Source of the DNA: Takakia lepidozioides
Lineage: Eukaryota; Streptophyta; Takakiopsida; Takakiales; Takakiaceae
NCBI GenBank assembly: GCA_030704615.1
Contig: CM060734.1
Location: 24,182,001-24,242,000, forward strand
Direction of reading: 5' to 3'
DNA length: 60,000 bases
The notes below the pieces were generated by a model, which saw only the letters and a program-made list of their open reading frames with translations, searched no databases and was not told the DNA's origin. Shown piece by piece: positions 1-9,080 of the stretch (positions are counted from its first letter, which is position 1; each line of letters opens with the position of its first letter). Both the position numbers and the translations under genes were made by a program.

Positions 1-601
1 TGAATCTGCTTTGGTCTGGCTCCGGGGCTCAATTTCACCTCCTCTTTTATGATGTCGTGTGCTTCATGCACAGCCTCACGCATGTTGCCTCTCGCCAAGG
101 GGTGGCAGTGGACCCCAACGTGTATGCAAGCTCTAGTCAAGTCCGGGAGCAAATGGATAACGTAATATTGCTTGGCTCTACACATGGACATGCACGTCGG
201 TGGTTCTTTGCAATGTGCACACTTGAAAGAACCCGCAGGAGCTTGGCTGGAGACAATGAATGGATGATGCGTTGTGCCAGTCCAATCCGTCTCGTTTCTC
301 CGCCCTCCTTTGGAGAGAAAGTGGAAGCAGGTGGGAACTGGCACACTCGCAACGACGAATTCGAGGCGACGCTGAAGGGTGATCCAGACTTCGGCCATAT
401 GTCTGGTAAAATGTTCTTTGTGTGGGACGGGAATCACCGACTTCTCGCCTGGTGGGAGTACATCAAGTAGAACCATGCCAAGCACATTGGCTGGCATTAC
501 ATGGTGGATCCTCAAGGTGAAGGCGGCAGACTCCTCCCTGCTCAAGAATGCCATGGCGGACCTCAACTCGTAAGATACTCATACCCTCCCTAGCACGTTC
601 G

Positions 602-619
602 AAATGCGGTGCCGCATTT
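602..619. repeat. Intronic palindrome AAATGCGGTGCCGCATTT (intron 1 of copy A)
   Basis: The arms AAATGCGG and CCGCATTT are exact reverse complements around a central TG. The site lies between exon 1 (ends 569) and exon 2 (starts 682) and is the same motif as the array at 4.4-5.1 kb. Confidence 0.85.
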
Positions 620-1808
620 TGGTTTCCATTCTGGTTTGTTTCCGTGCTTCCGTGTACTGAACTGGAGAGTGTGCCTTGCAGGGTCACTGAGAATGCGTAC
701 GTGCATACCCACATGGCACATATGCTGTACAGGGTGAGGAAAACTGGTCTCACTGATCCGCAGATGTTTGCGGAAATGCTGGAGCCCGAGCTCATTCAGA
801 AAGTCGTTGCAAAAACAGGCCGGACATGGTATCGTCTCACTATGGATGGAATGGTGGAGGTGATATACGAAGTAAGTCGTCCTCCAATTTCCCTCTGCTC
901 ATCCTTCCCCAATTTCCAGTAATCTTTCCACATGAATCGAATGTAACGCTTCTGCATGTTTTTGTTGGCAGTCAAACATCAAGCTGGATTTGGCCCATGC
1001 CAAACGCTTCTTCATGGAAAGTGAGGGGCAGGTCAAAACGTTGCAGTCATTGACTGAGCACTTGAAGGAAGCCGGTGTCAAGTCCAGAACCAAATACAAG
1101 TCAAAGCTTGTGAAGCTGGTGGCAATTGCAGATCCGGCACTTGGAAAGGACTTCATCCCCGAGATTGCAAAACACTATTCTCGGGCCATGCAGCCGACCA
1201 TGCAATTGGAGAAACTGCATCACCTCTCAACGGCATGTGTGGAGGCGAAAGAGAAGGTGAGGTTTCAATGCACTGAAGTTCCTTCCTAGCAATAGCCACT
1301 CTCTTCCAGCTCCTGACATTGGATCGGAAATGGCAGACACGGTGGCTGTCGATCTGAAATGCATCCGAGAGCATAAGGACAATGTGGTCTTTTCCACTCG
1401 AAGTTTCCGACCCTGCAGTGGATGTGTGGCTCAACCGTATGACTTGGTGGTTCCAGGTAATTCAAGGTACTTCCCCAGATTTGCTTTTCTGAAATGAATT
1501 CCCTGAACTGCTACGTGACAATGCATTTGGGAATCGCAGGTAATGTCGAATGCGAAGGAGCAAGTCGTAATGCACACAAATTCATTCGGCTTGTACGTCA
1601 AATGGGATGGAACACAGACATTGGAAGACTACGTGACACGTTTCAGATGTGCGTACAAGGACAACATTTTCACCAGAGAGCTACAGACAGCAAGAAGGAG
1701 CGTGGAGTTTACACATCAGGAGGGAGCGGGGAAAGCTGCAATGCGAATTGTTTACAGGTGAAGCACAGCTGCCCTTGTATGCGAAGCCTGGTTACGAGGT
1801 TTGTCTCA

Positions 1809-1827
1809 GAAATGCGGCACCGCATTC
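1809..1827. repeat. Intronic palindrome of the AAATGCGG family (intron 5 of copy A)
   Basis: Reads GAAATGCGGCACCGCATTC, with central CA. It sits between exons ending at 1757 and starting at 1904. One arm base differs from the consensus. Confidence 0.85.
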
Positions 1828-3070
1828 GCATTTCATGTTTTCGGTGGCACTCTGCGAGTAGGTTGGTCTCAACTTTTGCTCATGCATGCTAACTACCTTG
1901 CAGGTATATGAAATACGTGCTCCTTCAGACAGGGGCCCTGGCTCAAGAGCCCCCGTTCTTCATGGCTTGGACCGTGGCGGGCCCAAGCTGTGTCTACACA
2001 CCTGAGATGCAGAAACAATGGCATCCCGCGCATCTCGTTGGATGCCCGTGGTACCTGGACATGTCTGACGGTATTGTTGACGAGTCTGAGAAAGATCTGC
2101 ATGCCTTGGCAGAAGAGAAGAGAAAGGAAAGACGTGTCCCTGCTGGGCCAAAGTCGGCAAAGGAATCTGCTGCTCTGGAAGAATCCAGAAAGGCAGCTGA
2201 GATGGCACAAAAGACGGTGGATGCAGCTGTGCAGGCCCAACAGAAGGGGTCAAAGAAGAGGACTCGCCAGCAAGGAGCAGCTGTTGTGACACCCGCCAAA
2301 ACGAAGAAGCAGAAACAGCCTGTTCAGGAAGAGGGTGAGGAAGAGGACTCCGATGGAGACTTTGCAACCAGCCCACCCCCCCAAACGCAGGCTGCCTCCC
2401 CTGTGCCCACCGTTGTCACGAGAGGCACGAGAACTGGCTCGGCAAAGAAGGCACTCTTCAACCCCCCAGGGGGGCACCCTTTCGAGCCGGTGGAAATGAA
2501 GAGGCCGAAAGTGGCTCCCAAAACAGTAGTCCAGTGTGTAAATGAGAGTTTCTTGGCGGCTTTGGATGGACGGGCAGCCAAGTTGGCATACATGAAGACC
2601 ATCGAGGGTCTGAAGGGCAGAGCACTGAAGAAGGCGATTGCCGAAGAGCCTTCTGACACCCCAGGATTTCAGAATATGGTCTCGTTCTTTGAGAGGGTGT
2701 GTGCAGACAAGGATTGTAGGAGGGGCGGAAATGCCACCGAGTGGTCTTGCGATATGATCATCTTGGATATTCCGGACGGAGAGCCTGTGGAAGGACTGCA
2801 AGCTTTGCCATCTTGGAACAGGTACTCGGAGGACTTTTGGAAGAAAGGATTCGGGCTTGCCCGCATGGTGTTGGACGACAGAGGCTGTGTGGTTGTCCTG
2901 GCGAGCAGAGGAAAAAACACTCAGACAGGAATTGCGAAGTGGACCCGCAAGAGCGCCGTCCCGATTCTGAAAAAGAAGTGGACGTGCATCAACACAGTGG
3001 GCCTTCGGTCGGAAGGGAAGAAGGTGATTACGACACTGGCACTCGTCCATTCATTTGCTTGGGTGTTTTC

Positions 3071-3088
3071 AAATGCGGTGCCGCATTC
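3071..3088. repeat. Intronic palindrome of the AAATGCGG family (intron 6 of copy A)
   Basis: Reads AAATGCGGTGCCGCATTC inside the short (about 75 bp) intron between exons ending at 3044 and starting at 3120. It occupies about a quarter of that intron. Confidence 0.85.
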
Positions 3089-4298
3089 GGTTTCTAATCG
3101 TTCCCCCCTGTGTATGCAGACGAAGCAGTTCGATGCATACTGCTTTGTGAAGGAGAACTCCACCTTTGCTTTCCGGAAGGAGGGAGGAAAGGTTGACCCG
3201 AACTGCGACCCCCTCGATTACGACGTTCTGTTCAACAACGTTCCCAAGGAACTTCTCCCTCATAGCCTCACTTCAACGGAACCCCTGCGGTACTCACGGA
3301 CTCGGAGCCCTGCCTTCATTCAGACAATTATGGAGACATGCACAGACGTGGAGGGCACAGTGCTCGACCTCATCTGTGGGATAGGTATGCAGAATCTTGA
3401 TCTATGCGTTCTGCAAATTCTCGTTAGGATGTAGTTCGCAACATCTGAAGCGCCATGTGGTAATGTGTGGATGGCATTGTAACAGGTGCCTCAATGTGGG
3501 CTGGGCGGTTTTCCGACCGGCACCTCTTTGCCTACGAGGAGGATTCATCCGTGTGGGGATCCCATCTGGAAGGGCTGCAACGGAATGTTAAGGCTCCCGA
3601 CAGAGCGGAAGTCTCCTCGGATTCGTCGGAGTCCGAGGAAGACACAGTGGACATTGATGCGGAGGAGAACCTGGAATACGAGTGAGTGCAAACATTGTAA
3701 GTTTGCAAAGCCTTCTGGGTCATTTTTGTCAAACGAATTTCCCGACTGTGGTTCTCATTAGTCTCGTTGATGATTGTCATGTGCAGGATTGCAGGGTCCG
3801 GGTCGAAACATGTAGGGCCTACACTTCCTGCCAGGAAGAATGTCCCGTTCTTTGCGAGGGCCGACTTCATGACGAGCCCGGTGAGGGACTACTCCCTTCC
3901 TAGTTATGCAGCTAAACTCGCAAATACAGCGATTAGAAGAAGTGAGAATCCCAGTAAAGTAGAGCAGATTTTGAAGAGGGCTAGGGAGGACAGAAGGATA
4001 AGGAAAGAGTTGGCAGCAGCTCAGACAGGTAGACGGGTACGAAAGTACATATGTGATTCAGCGGATGAGAGCGACGCAGACAGGGAGGAAGAGACCCAAC
4101 GGAGGTGAGATGGACAGTTCCGCAAGGGGAAGATGGGATTTTCGAAAGCCTGGCCAACGAGCAGTCCGCTGGAGATGAGAAAGGCACTGAGGGGGTGGAG
4201 GCGGAGCAGGACAGTCTAGAACATGATGAGGATTGGATGATTTTCAAGATTAATAGAATTTTAATGAAATCTCTGTAAATGTAAATTCTCTTCCAGAG

Positions 4299-4308
4299 TA
4301 TATAAAGG
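4299..4308 (+). promoter_or_regulatory. TATA-box-like sequence upstream of palindrome array 1
   Basis: TATATAAAGG lies about 190 bp after the end of copy A and about 90 bp before the first array palindrome. A transcript starting about 30 bp downstream would run through the array. This is a motif match only; no start site can be shown. Confidence 0.3.
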
Positions 4309-4390
4309 AAATTCTGCCCGACATTCGTGACCCCTCTCCAGTGTGCATTCCAGCCACACAATCGCCCAAACCACGACGCTCCCAAAATCA

Positions 4391-5124
4391 GAAATGGGGC
4401 ACCGCATTTCCAAAATTTTGGCAACTCTAAGAACCTCTTTTGGAAATGCGGCACCGCATTTCCAAAACAGGGGAGGGACTAAATTTTCCATTTCAATGTT
4501 GGCATAGTAAAAGGTAATCGGCCAATTGGAAATGCGGTGCCGCATTTCCAAAATTTCCTTTGTCCACACGCCAGTTTTGGCCTCTCCCGCTCATTGCATG
4601 GATGCCACCACGCTTACAGAGGTCGAACAAGGAGGTCGAACAAGGAGGTCGAGATGGCGGAATTGAAAATGCGGTGCCGCATTTCCATATTGGGGATGGT
4701 CGTTGTTCGAACTGCAGGCCCATCAGCAAAAATTGGCACCGCATTCCATTGTAAAAAAAAAGTCGATGACGGACATGGAAATGCGGCGCCGCATTTCCAG
4801 AACGGACATCGCAATTTGTCCATTTGCAGACCCTCTCACGGAAATGCGGTAACGCATTCCAACGCGCTGGTCGGAAATGTCACACTTTTCGAAGTGTTGG
4901 ACGGAAATGCGGCACCGCATTCCCTTGTCCAAAAAGAAGTTTCCATTGCCAAGCTGGAAATGCGTCGCCACATTTGCAATGCCAACCTCGTTGTCTGTCC
5001 AATTTATAGACCCGTGTTGGTATTTCGTGTACCTGGACGGAAATGATGCACCGCATTTCATTGTCTGACACTGAAATGTGGTTCATACATTTCCATGTCG
5101 GCATGGAAATGCGGTGCCGCATTT
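4391..5124. repeat. Palindrome array 1 (AAATGCGG-NN-CCGCATTT family)
   Basis: About twelve full or decayed copies occur in 730 bp, including those near 4391, 4442, 4528, 4667, 4778, 4840, 4902, 4956, 5039, 5071 and 5105. The central dinucleotide varies (TG, CA, CG) while the arms are kept, as expected if the hairpin or palindrome itself is selected or propagated. Spacing is irregular (about 35-140 bp) and the sequence between copies is not repeated, so this is a cluster of dispersed short palindromes and not a tandem satellite. Open frames here (EMRHRI / GNAAPHF peptides) are by-products of the palindrome. Confidence 0.85.
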
Positions 5125-5382
5125 CAATGTCCGACATGGCGTTACTCTGGTATATTCTTGACACATGACTCACATACCGGTTACTCTGCTATATTCATCC
5201 GGACAGACACATTGTAGAAATGAGACATCAAATTGTAAACAGTGGGCCAATTCCGACAGTTATTCAACAGAATGAAACACAATCACACAGAAGTGAGGTA
5301 CGATGGGTTTATTGATTGGACACGATGTCTCACATTTACCAACTGCAGACAAAACTAAGCCCTTCCTCCTTCTACATGGGCT

Positions 5383-6084
5383 TCACCAAGTCGACGGAAC
5401 TTCGATACCCCTCAAAACAAGCTCATCACTGCTGCGGCACCTTGAGGTAAACTGCAATTCGGTCGTTCTGCTGCCCTTGCTGGAGCCGACGACAATGTCA
5501 TGTCCATCAATGATACCACCATCATACATTGACAAGGTCACTGTGGGCCTCATGTGCCTGTGCGATTCGTCTTCGCAACTCAGCCGAATGTCTCCATACA
5601 CTGGAAGAGCGGAGTGATCTGCACGTATATAGTTTTCCCCGGTGTCGTCCTCCCTGGTCCACTGGCAGCAGTTCCAGCGCCAAAGCGAGGCCGTGCGTGA
5701 TCTGTCCGACATCCCTTTCCAGCTTGGTATATCGAGGTCAACAATTTTCAGGACCCACGGACCGCATTGACCCTCGCCCTCACCTCGCTCAAAGCGGTAA
5801 TAGCCCTCCAGATACTCCATTGCGCGCAAAGACTCTTGCTTGATTCCAGCAGCGTCTGTGAAAACAGAGAGCCAGACAATGATGTCTCCTGATTTTGGTT
5901 TGAACATAGCATAATCGTGGCCATGATAAGGGAAGTCGGCTGGATTTCGGCGGCACGGCATCCTTGAAAAAGAGTAGCGGAGTACGCTCAATGACAGCAG
6001 CTCCCGGATGGAGGAGGAGCAGCGCGATGGCTGGAAAAAGTTCAAGCTAACGCTGCAATTCCTCACAAACACTCCAGGGCACAT
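5383..6084 (-). CDS. Gene C: unrecognised protein, paralogue of gene D
   Basis: Single-exon ORF of 233 codons with an ATG at 6084-6082. I do not recognise the family. It aligns along most of its length with gene D: MPCRRN/MPCFRN, DYAMF/DYAMY, SGDIIVW/SGDIVIW, YRFERG/YAFERG, RWNCCQWT/RWNCCHWT, YGDIRL/YGDIRI, DGGIIDGHDIVV/DGGMIEGQDIVV and a C-terminal ELVLR. Conserved Trp, Cys and Asp residues suggest a compact globular domain; no signal peptide or clear membrane segment is seen. It is divergent from gene D, with 160 bp between the two starts. Both frames stay open while diverging at many positions, which argues that they are coding and under constraint. The start could be internal, at the MPC methionine. 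Confidence 0.6.
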   Translation of the reverse strand: MCPGVFVRNCSVSLNFFQPSRCSSSIRELLSLSVLRYSFSRMPCRRNPADFPYHGHDYAMFKPKSGDIIVWLSVFTDAAGIKQESLRAMEYLEGYYRFERGEGEGQCGPWVLKIVDLDIPSWKGMSDRSRTASLWRWNCCQWTREDDTGENYIRADHSALPVYGDIRLSCEDESHRHMRPTVTLSMYDGGIIDGHDIVVGSSKGSRTTELQFTSRCRSSDELVLRGIEVPSTW

Positions 6085-6242
6085 TTAAATTTCCCCCCTA
6101 CAGGATCCTGGACCGATGAAGATTGGCTGCTTCATGAATGTAGCCGTTTCAGTTTCCTACCCTGCCATGCAAACTATGGGCACTCACTGCCAGGTGGGCC
6201 GATAGCCACTGGACACGACGAAGTCCATCCCCTCTTCGATGT

Positions 6243-6260
6243 AAATGCGGCGCCGAATTT
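6243..6260. repeat. AAATGCGG-family palindrome overlapping the start of gene D
   Basis: TAAATGCGGCGCCGAATTT includes the ATG at 6245-6247. One arm base is mismatched. It is the most distal member of the array-1 family in the window. Confidence 0.6.
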
Positions 6261-7081
6261 CCATCCGGGGGGATGGACTTCGGTGGCAGATCTCAAACTA
6301 TAACTTGTTGATGAGAAAGATGTATGGGTTCATCCACCGCCGGCGTGATGAACACGTTCCACCTCCGTCGGTGGGTACGTGGGACCCAGATGCTCCATTA
6401 TTGGAGGCCGGACTGTTCTTCCGCTTCGCATCATTTCCAAAATCTAAGGGCTTCATAGCTGTCCGCAAGGTCATTGTCATCTGCATCCAAGTCGTCCTCA
6501 GGTCCTCCTTTGCAAGGATGCCGTGCTTCCGGAACCGGGACGACTGCCCATTTGGAGGCATCGATTATGCAATGTATTCGGCCACATCGGGAGACATTGT
6601 TATCTGGTACACAGATTACAGAGAAGATACTGGTTCGATTGTGGAAACATTGGTGGCTTTTGAGTATATCCTAGGCCACTACGCCTTCGAGCGGGGTGAC
6701 GATCTTGGTCTAAGGAGTCCGTGGCTCCTGCGCATCCTCGATTCCGATTTTCCCAGCTACGACGGTCACCCATGCAGAAGAAGGCGCACTGCTATGCTGT
6801 TGCGGTGGAACTGCTGCCACTGGACGTGGGTGGACTCCATCGGAGAGACCTATTCTCCTCAAGGAGTGCGCTCCTCTTCTCCATTGTATGGGGACATTCG
6901 CATTGGTGTGGACGACGAAAACGTGAAGATTTCCATATTCGATGGTGGTATGATTGAAGGGCAGGACATTGTGGTGAACATCACTAGGGGCGGTACAACG
7001 CCTGCAATCGACTTTACATGGAGGAGCCCCATGACTCATGAGCTAGTTCTGAGAGCAGTCAAAGTCCCATTGACAACATGA
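6245..7081 (+). CDS. Gene D: unrecognised protein, paralogue of gene C
   Basis: Single-exon ORF of 278 codons. The longest start (6245) lies inside a palindrome, and the next in-frame ATG (6312) may be the real one, since similarity to gene C is clearest from the MPCFRN segment onward. Shared blocks with C are YAMY..SGDIVIW, FERGDD, RWNCCHWTW, GETYS, YGDIRIG, FDGGMIEGQDIVVN and HELVLRAVKVP. The family is not recognised. An AATAAA sequence follows at about 7165. C and D form a head-to-head duplicated pair that could share a bidirectional promoter in the 160 bp between them. Confidence 0.6.
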   Translation: MRRRISIRGDGLRWQISNYNLLMRKMYGFIHRRRDEHVPPPSVGTWDPDAPLLEAGLFFRFASFPKSKGFIAVRKVIVICIQVVLRSSFARMPCFRNRDDCPFGGIDYAMYSATSGDIVIWYTDYREDTGSIVETLVAFEYILGHYAFERGDDLGLRSPWLLRILDSDFPSYDGHPCRRRRTAMLLRWNCCHWTWVDSIGETYSPQGVRSSSPLYGDIRIGVDDENVKISIFDGGMIEGQDIVVNITRGGTTPAIDFTWRSPMTHELVLRAVKVPLTT

Positions 7082-7641
7082 CTTGTATTCAGTAGGCACA
7101 GGGCTAAAGATTTGATTGCACAATCAGCACAGTAGACGTGCTTCAAATGCAATTCATGTGGATCAATAAAAACCTCATTGTGCCCTCTTTTTATTCTATT
7201 CTGTGTCCATCGTTCCCAGAATGCGTCATTGCTCATTTCGTTTGGGATTGGGAGTGTGGGTGGATTTTGCAAGTGGCTGGTAGGCTGAAATGGGCCCCCA
7301 TTGTACAGAGCAGTACCACCCTACCATTCGCGAAACATTGCCTTTCAATATATAATTCTAAATAACATTGCCGAACCTCCTTCATCGGGAGGTCGTTCTC
7401 CCCCTATGACCGTGGCACCCTAAACCCTATTCCCGCGGACACTCATTTCCGGAAAATAGTGTTGCTCGTGTTTTTTTCCACACTTACGACTCTGCTCATG
7501 GCTCATGAAATAGCAGCCCCCTCCGGGGGGAACAAAACAAACATCTCATTTGGCTTCGATGTCATCTTACAAACAGTAAGGTTAGTTTCACTTGCATGGG
7601 CACAGAAGCACTTCCCCCAATGACCCCATCCTCTCCCGCAT

Positions 7642-8385
7642 TCAAGCTGCCAGTCGGGGCAGCTTCCGCGTGCTTGTGAAGACATGCACATCCTTGGAGC
7701 AAAATAAATCTTGGCAGTAGGGCCAGACTGTTTCTAAAAGGTAGTCTGAATCGGGCCCCTCACTGACATTGCCAGTAACATCAAACGACAATGGATGGAC
7801 CATGTTCAAACGGGAGTTCCCCTTCCCCTTGTGTGGTGAATCGTCCACTAAGAGGGTGTTGGATTCGTTAAATCCAGAAAATTCCGACCACACCCTCGAC
7901 AGTCTCTTCTGTAAGTTCTGTACGGCAGGCCCTTTTGTGGGGTGTGGCTCTGTCGAGGGGTCACACTCCTCTTGTGACCACACGAAGAGGGGAGAACCCT
8001 TGACCCCCCGCATCACCACTTTCAAGATGTCTGCAACATTCCCCTTGGAAGCACAGGACCATATCCCAACGTAGAAATACCGGAAGAGAAGGTTTAAAAA
8101 CTTGCAGACCTGGGGCCTTGGGAAAACATACTTGTTGGTGGTCAACACCCATGGCCAATGACGCCTCGGGTTGGGCTGAAAGTTAGGAATAGAGTGGCAT
8201 AGGATCCCGTTCAGGTCTAGAACAATTAGTTTTGACTTCTCAATGAAAGGAGCTTTTGAAGGGGTGTCACGGGGTCTCACCTCAGTGGGTTGGGAGACAA
8301 CAGTCACCCTGGAGGGCAAAGTTTCGGTTCCCCTGCAGCCTGGACCAGGCAAACTACCACCCTCTCCTCCCCCTATAGCTTCCAT
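7642..8385 (-). CDS. Gene E: FCP1/NIF-like HAD-superfamily phosphatase
   Basis: Single-exon ORF of 247 codons. After a Gly/Pro-rich N-terminus, residues about 50-65 read KLIVLDLNGILCHS, the HAD motif I form DLNG(I/L)L common in plant FCP1/SCP-like proteins, where the second catalytic Asp of DxDxT is replaced by Asn. The middle has FPRPQVCKFLNLLFRYFYVGIWSCAS, matching the RPG..FL..L...Y.V.IWT(S/A) block, and the C-terminal part has NTLLVDDSPHK, the motif III-IV acidic pair (LVDDSP). The family removes phosphate from Ser/Thr of protein partners; with the Asp-to-Asn change, activity here is uncertain. No intron is needed. It is convergent with gene D and tandem with copy B. Confidence 0.72.
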   Translation of the reverse strand: MEAIGGGEGGSLPGPGCRGTETLPSRVTVVSQPTEVRPRDTPSKAPFIEKSKLIVLDLNGILCHSIPNFQPNPRRHWPWVLTTNKYVFPRPQVCKFLNLLFRYFYVGIWSCASKGNVADILKVVMRGVKGSPLFVWSQEECDPSTEPHPTKGPAVQNLQKRLSRVWSEFSGFNESNTLLVDDSPHKGKGNSRLNMVHPLSFDVTGNVSEGPDSDYLLETVWPYCQDLFCSKDVHVFTSTRKLPRLAA

Positions 8386-8630
8386 TTTCCCCCATCATCA
8401 GCAATGACCCCCCCCATCGTCCATGTCATCCCCACCAACTTGCTGGACCTCTCCCCCTTCAACGAGTGGACCCTACCCCCCATTGTGAATATCATCAACA
8501 ACAGGCTGGACCTCGGTCACATCCCTACCCACTACAATTACTTCTTCCTTGTCAGGTACAATGGTCGCAGCAGGGGGGTCTTCCATAGTGCCGCTCCACC
8601 CATCGGGGGGTGCTATTCCGTGAGCCCGGA

Positions 8631-8665
8631 GGCGTGAGCCTGTGAGCCCAGCACAGGCTCACGCC
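8631..8665. repeat. Perfect 14-bp inverted repeat (hairpin)
   Basis: GGCGTGAGCCTGTG (8631-8644) and its exact reverse complement (8652-8665) flank a 7-base loop. It is 245 bp upstream of gene E and about 35 bp before two close copies of CTATTTCCGCGG (8687 and 8707 region). Its role is unknown. Confidence 0.7.
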
Positions 8666-8699
8666 ACGTCAGCATGCAAACAGTGCCTATTTCCGCGGA

Positions 8700-9080
8700 T
8701 GTCACCTATTTCCGCGGGTTGATGTGGGTAGAATTGAGAATGCCTGAACAGTTTTTGATGAGGTGGACTTCACCGTGATGGATTCACCAACCATTCTTCT
8801 AGCAGGAATAGTTTGGGGACCAACTAGCAAATGATGCGAGAATGCTCTACACGAACCAAAGTGGTTTGTTTGTTTTCGCAATGTACTCAAGTCTGTGAGG
8901 TCCACAAAACACCAAATAGATTGAAGGAACAATCCAGGCAGTCCATGCAACCCCCATCTCCAACAATAGTTTGTAACCATGAATGTGAATTCCACGCACA
9001 CATTGCAAACAAGACAACAAGGACACACAACCATCCCATTTCAAATTTGGCCCAGAATTAAACCAAAAGAAAACTTCATA
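8700..9080. other. Intergenic spacer between gene E and copy B
   Basis: No coding signal that I can support. It contains only short open frames and the TTTCCGCGG repeats at its left edge. Confidence 0.5.

Larger units (their letters stand above)
1..4108 (+). pseudogene. Copy A: ParB-like / beta-class DNA methyltransferase-like protein (5' end cut by window)
   Basis: Nine exons can be laid out by GT..AG borders and by alignment to copy B on the other strand: ..569, 682-871, 972-1256, 1310-1456, 1540-1757, 1904-3044, 3120-3384, 3486-3681 and 3787-4108. Exon 1 carries SGKMFFVWDGNHRLLAW, like the DG(N/H)HR core of ParB/sulfiredoxin-fold domains. Exon 6 has a Lys/Ala-rich charged linker and then DMIILDIPDG, sitting where a DPPY motif IV would be. 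Exons 7-8 have RSPAFIQTI, VLDLICGIG and RHLFAYEED, resembling methyltransferase motifs X, I and II. The order IV..X-I-II is that of beta-class N4/N6 methyltransferases. Damage: in-frame TAG at 468-470, a frame change at about 500-545, and TGA at 1355-1357 where copy B has Trp. It is therefore probably a pseudogene, although long-read errors could mimic this. The 3045 donor (GTCC) is weak. Function, if any, is unknown. Confidence 0.62.

Noticed and set aside
4391-5124. Long overlapping ORFs on both strands in array 1
   Set aside because: The recurring MRHRIS/GNAAPHF peptides come from the palindrome itself and appear on both strands, so they are not genes.
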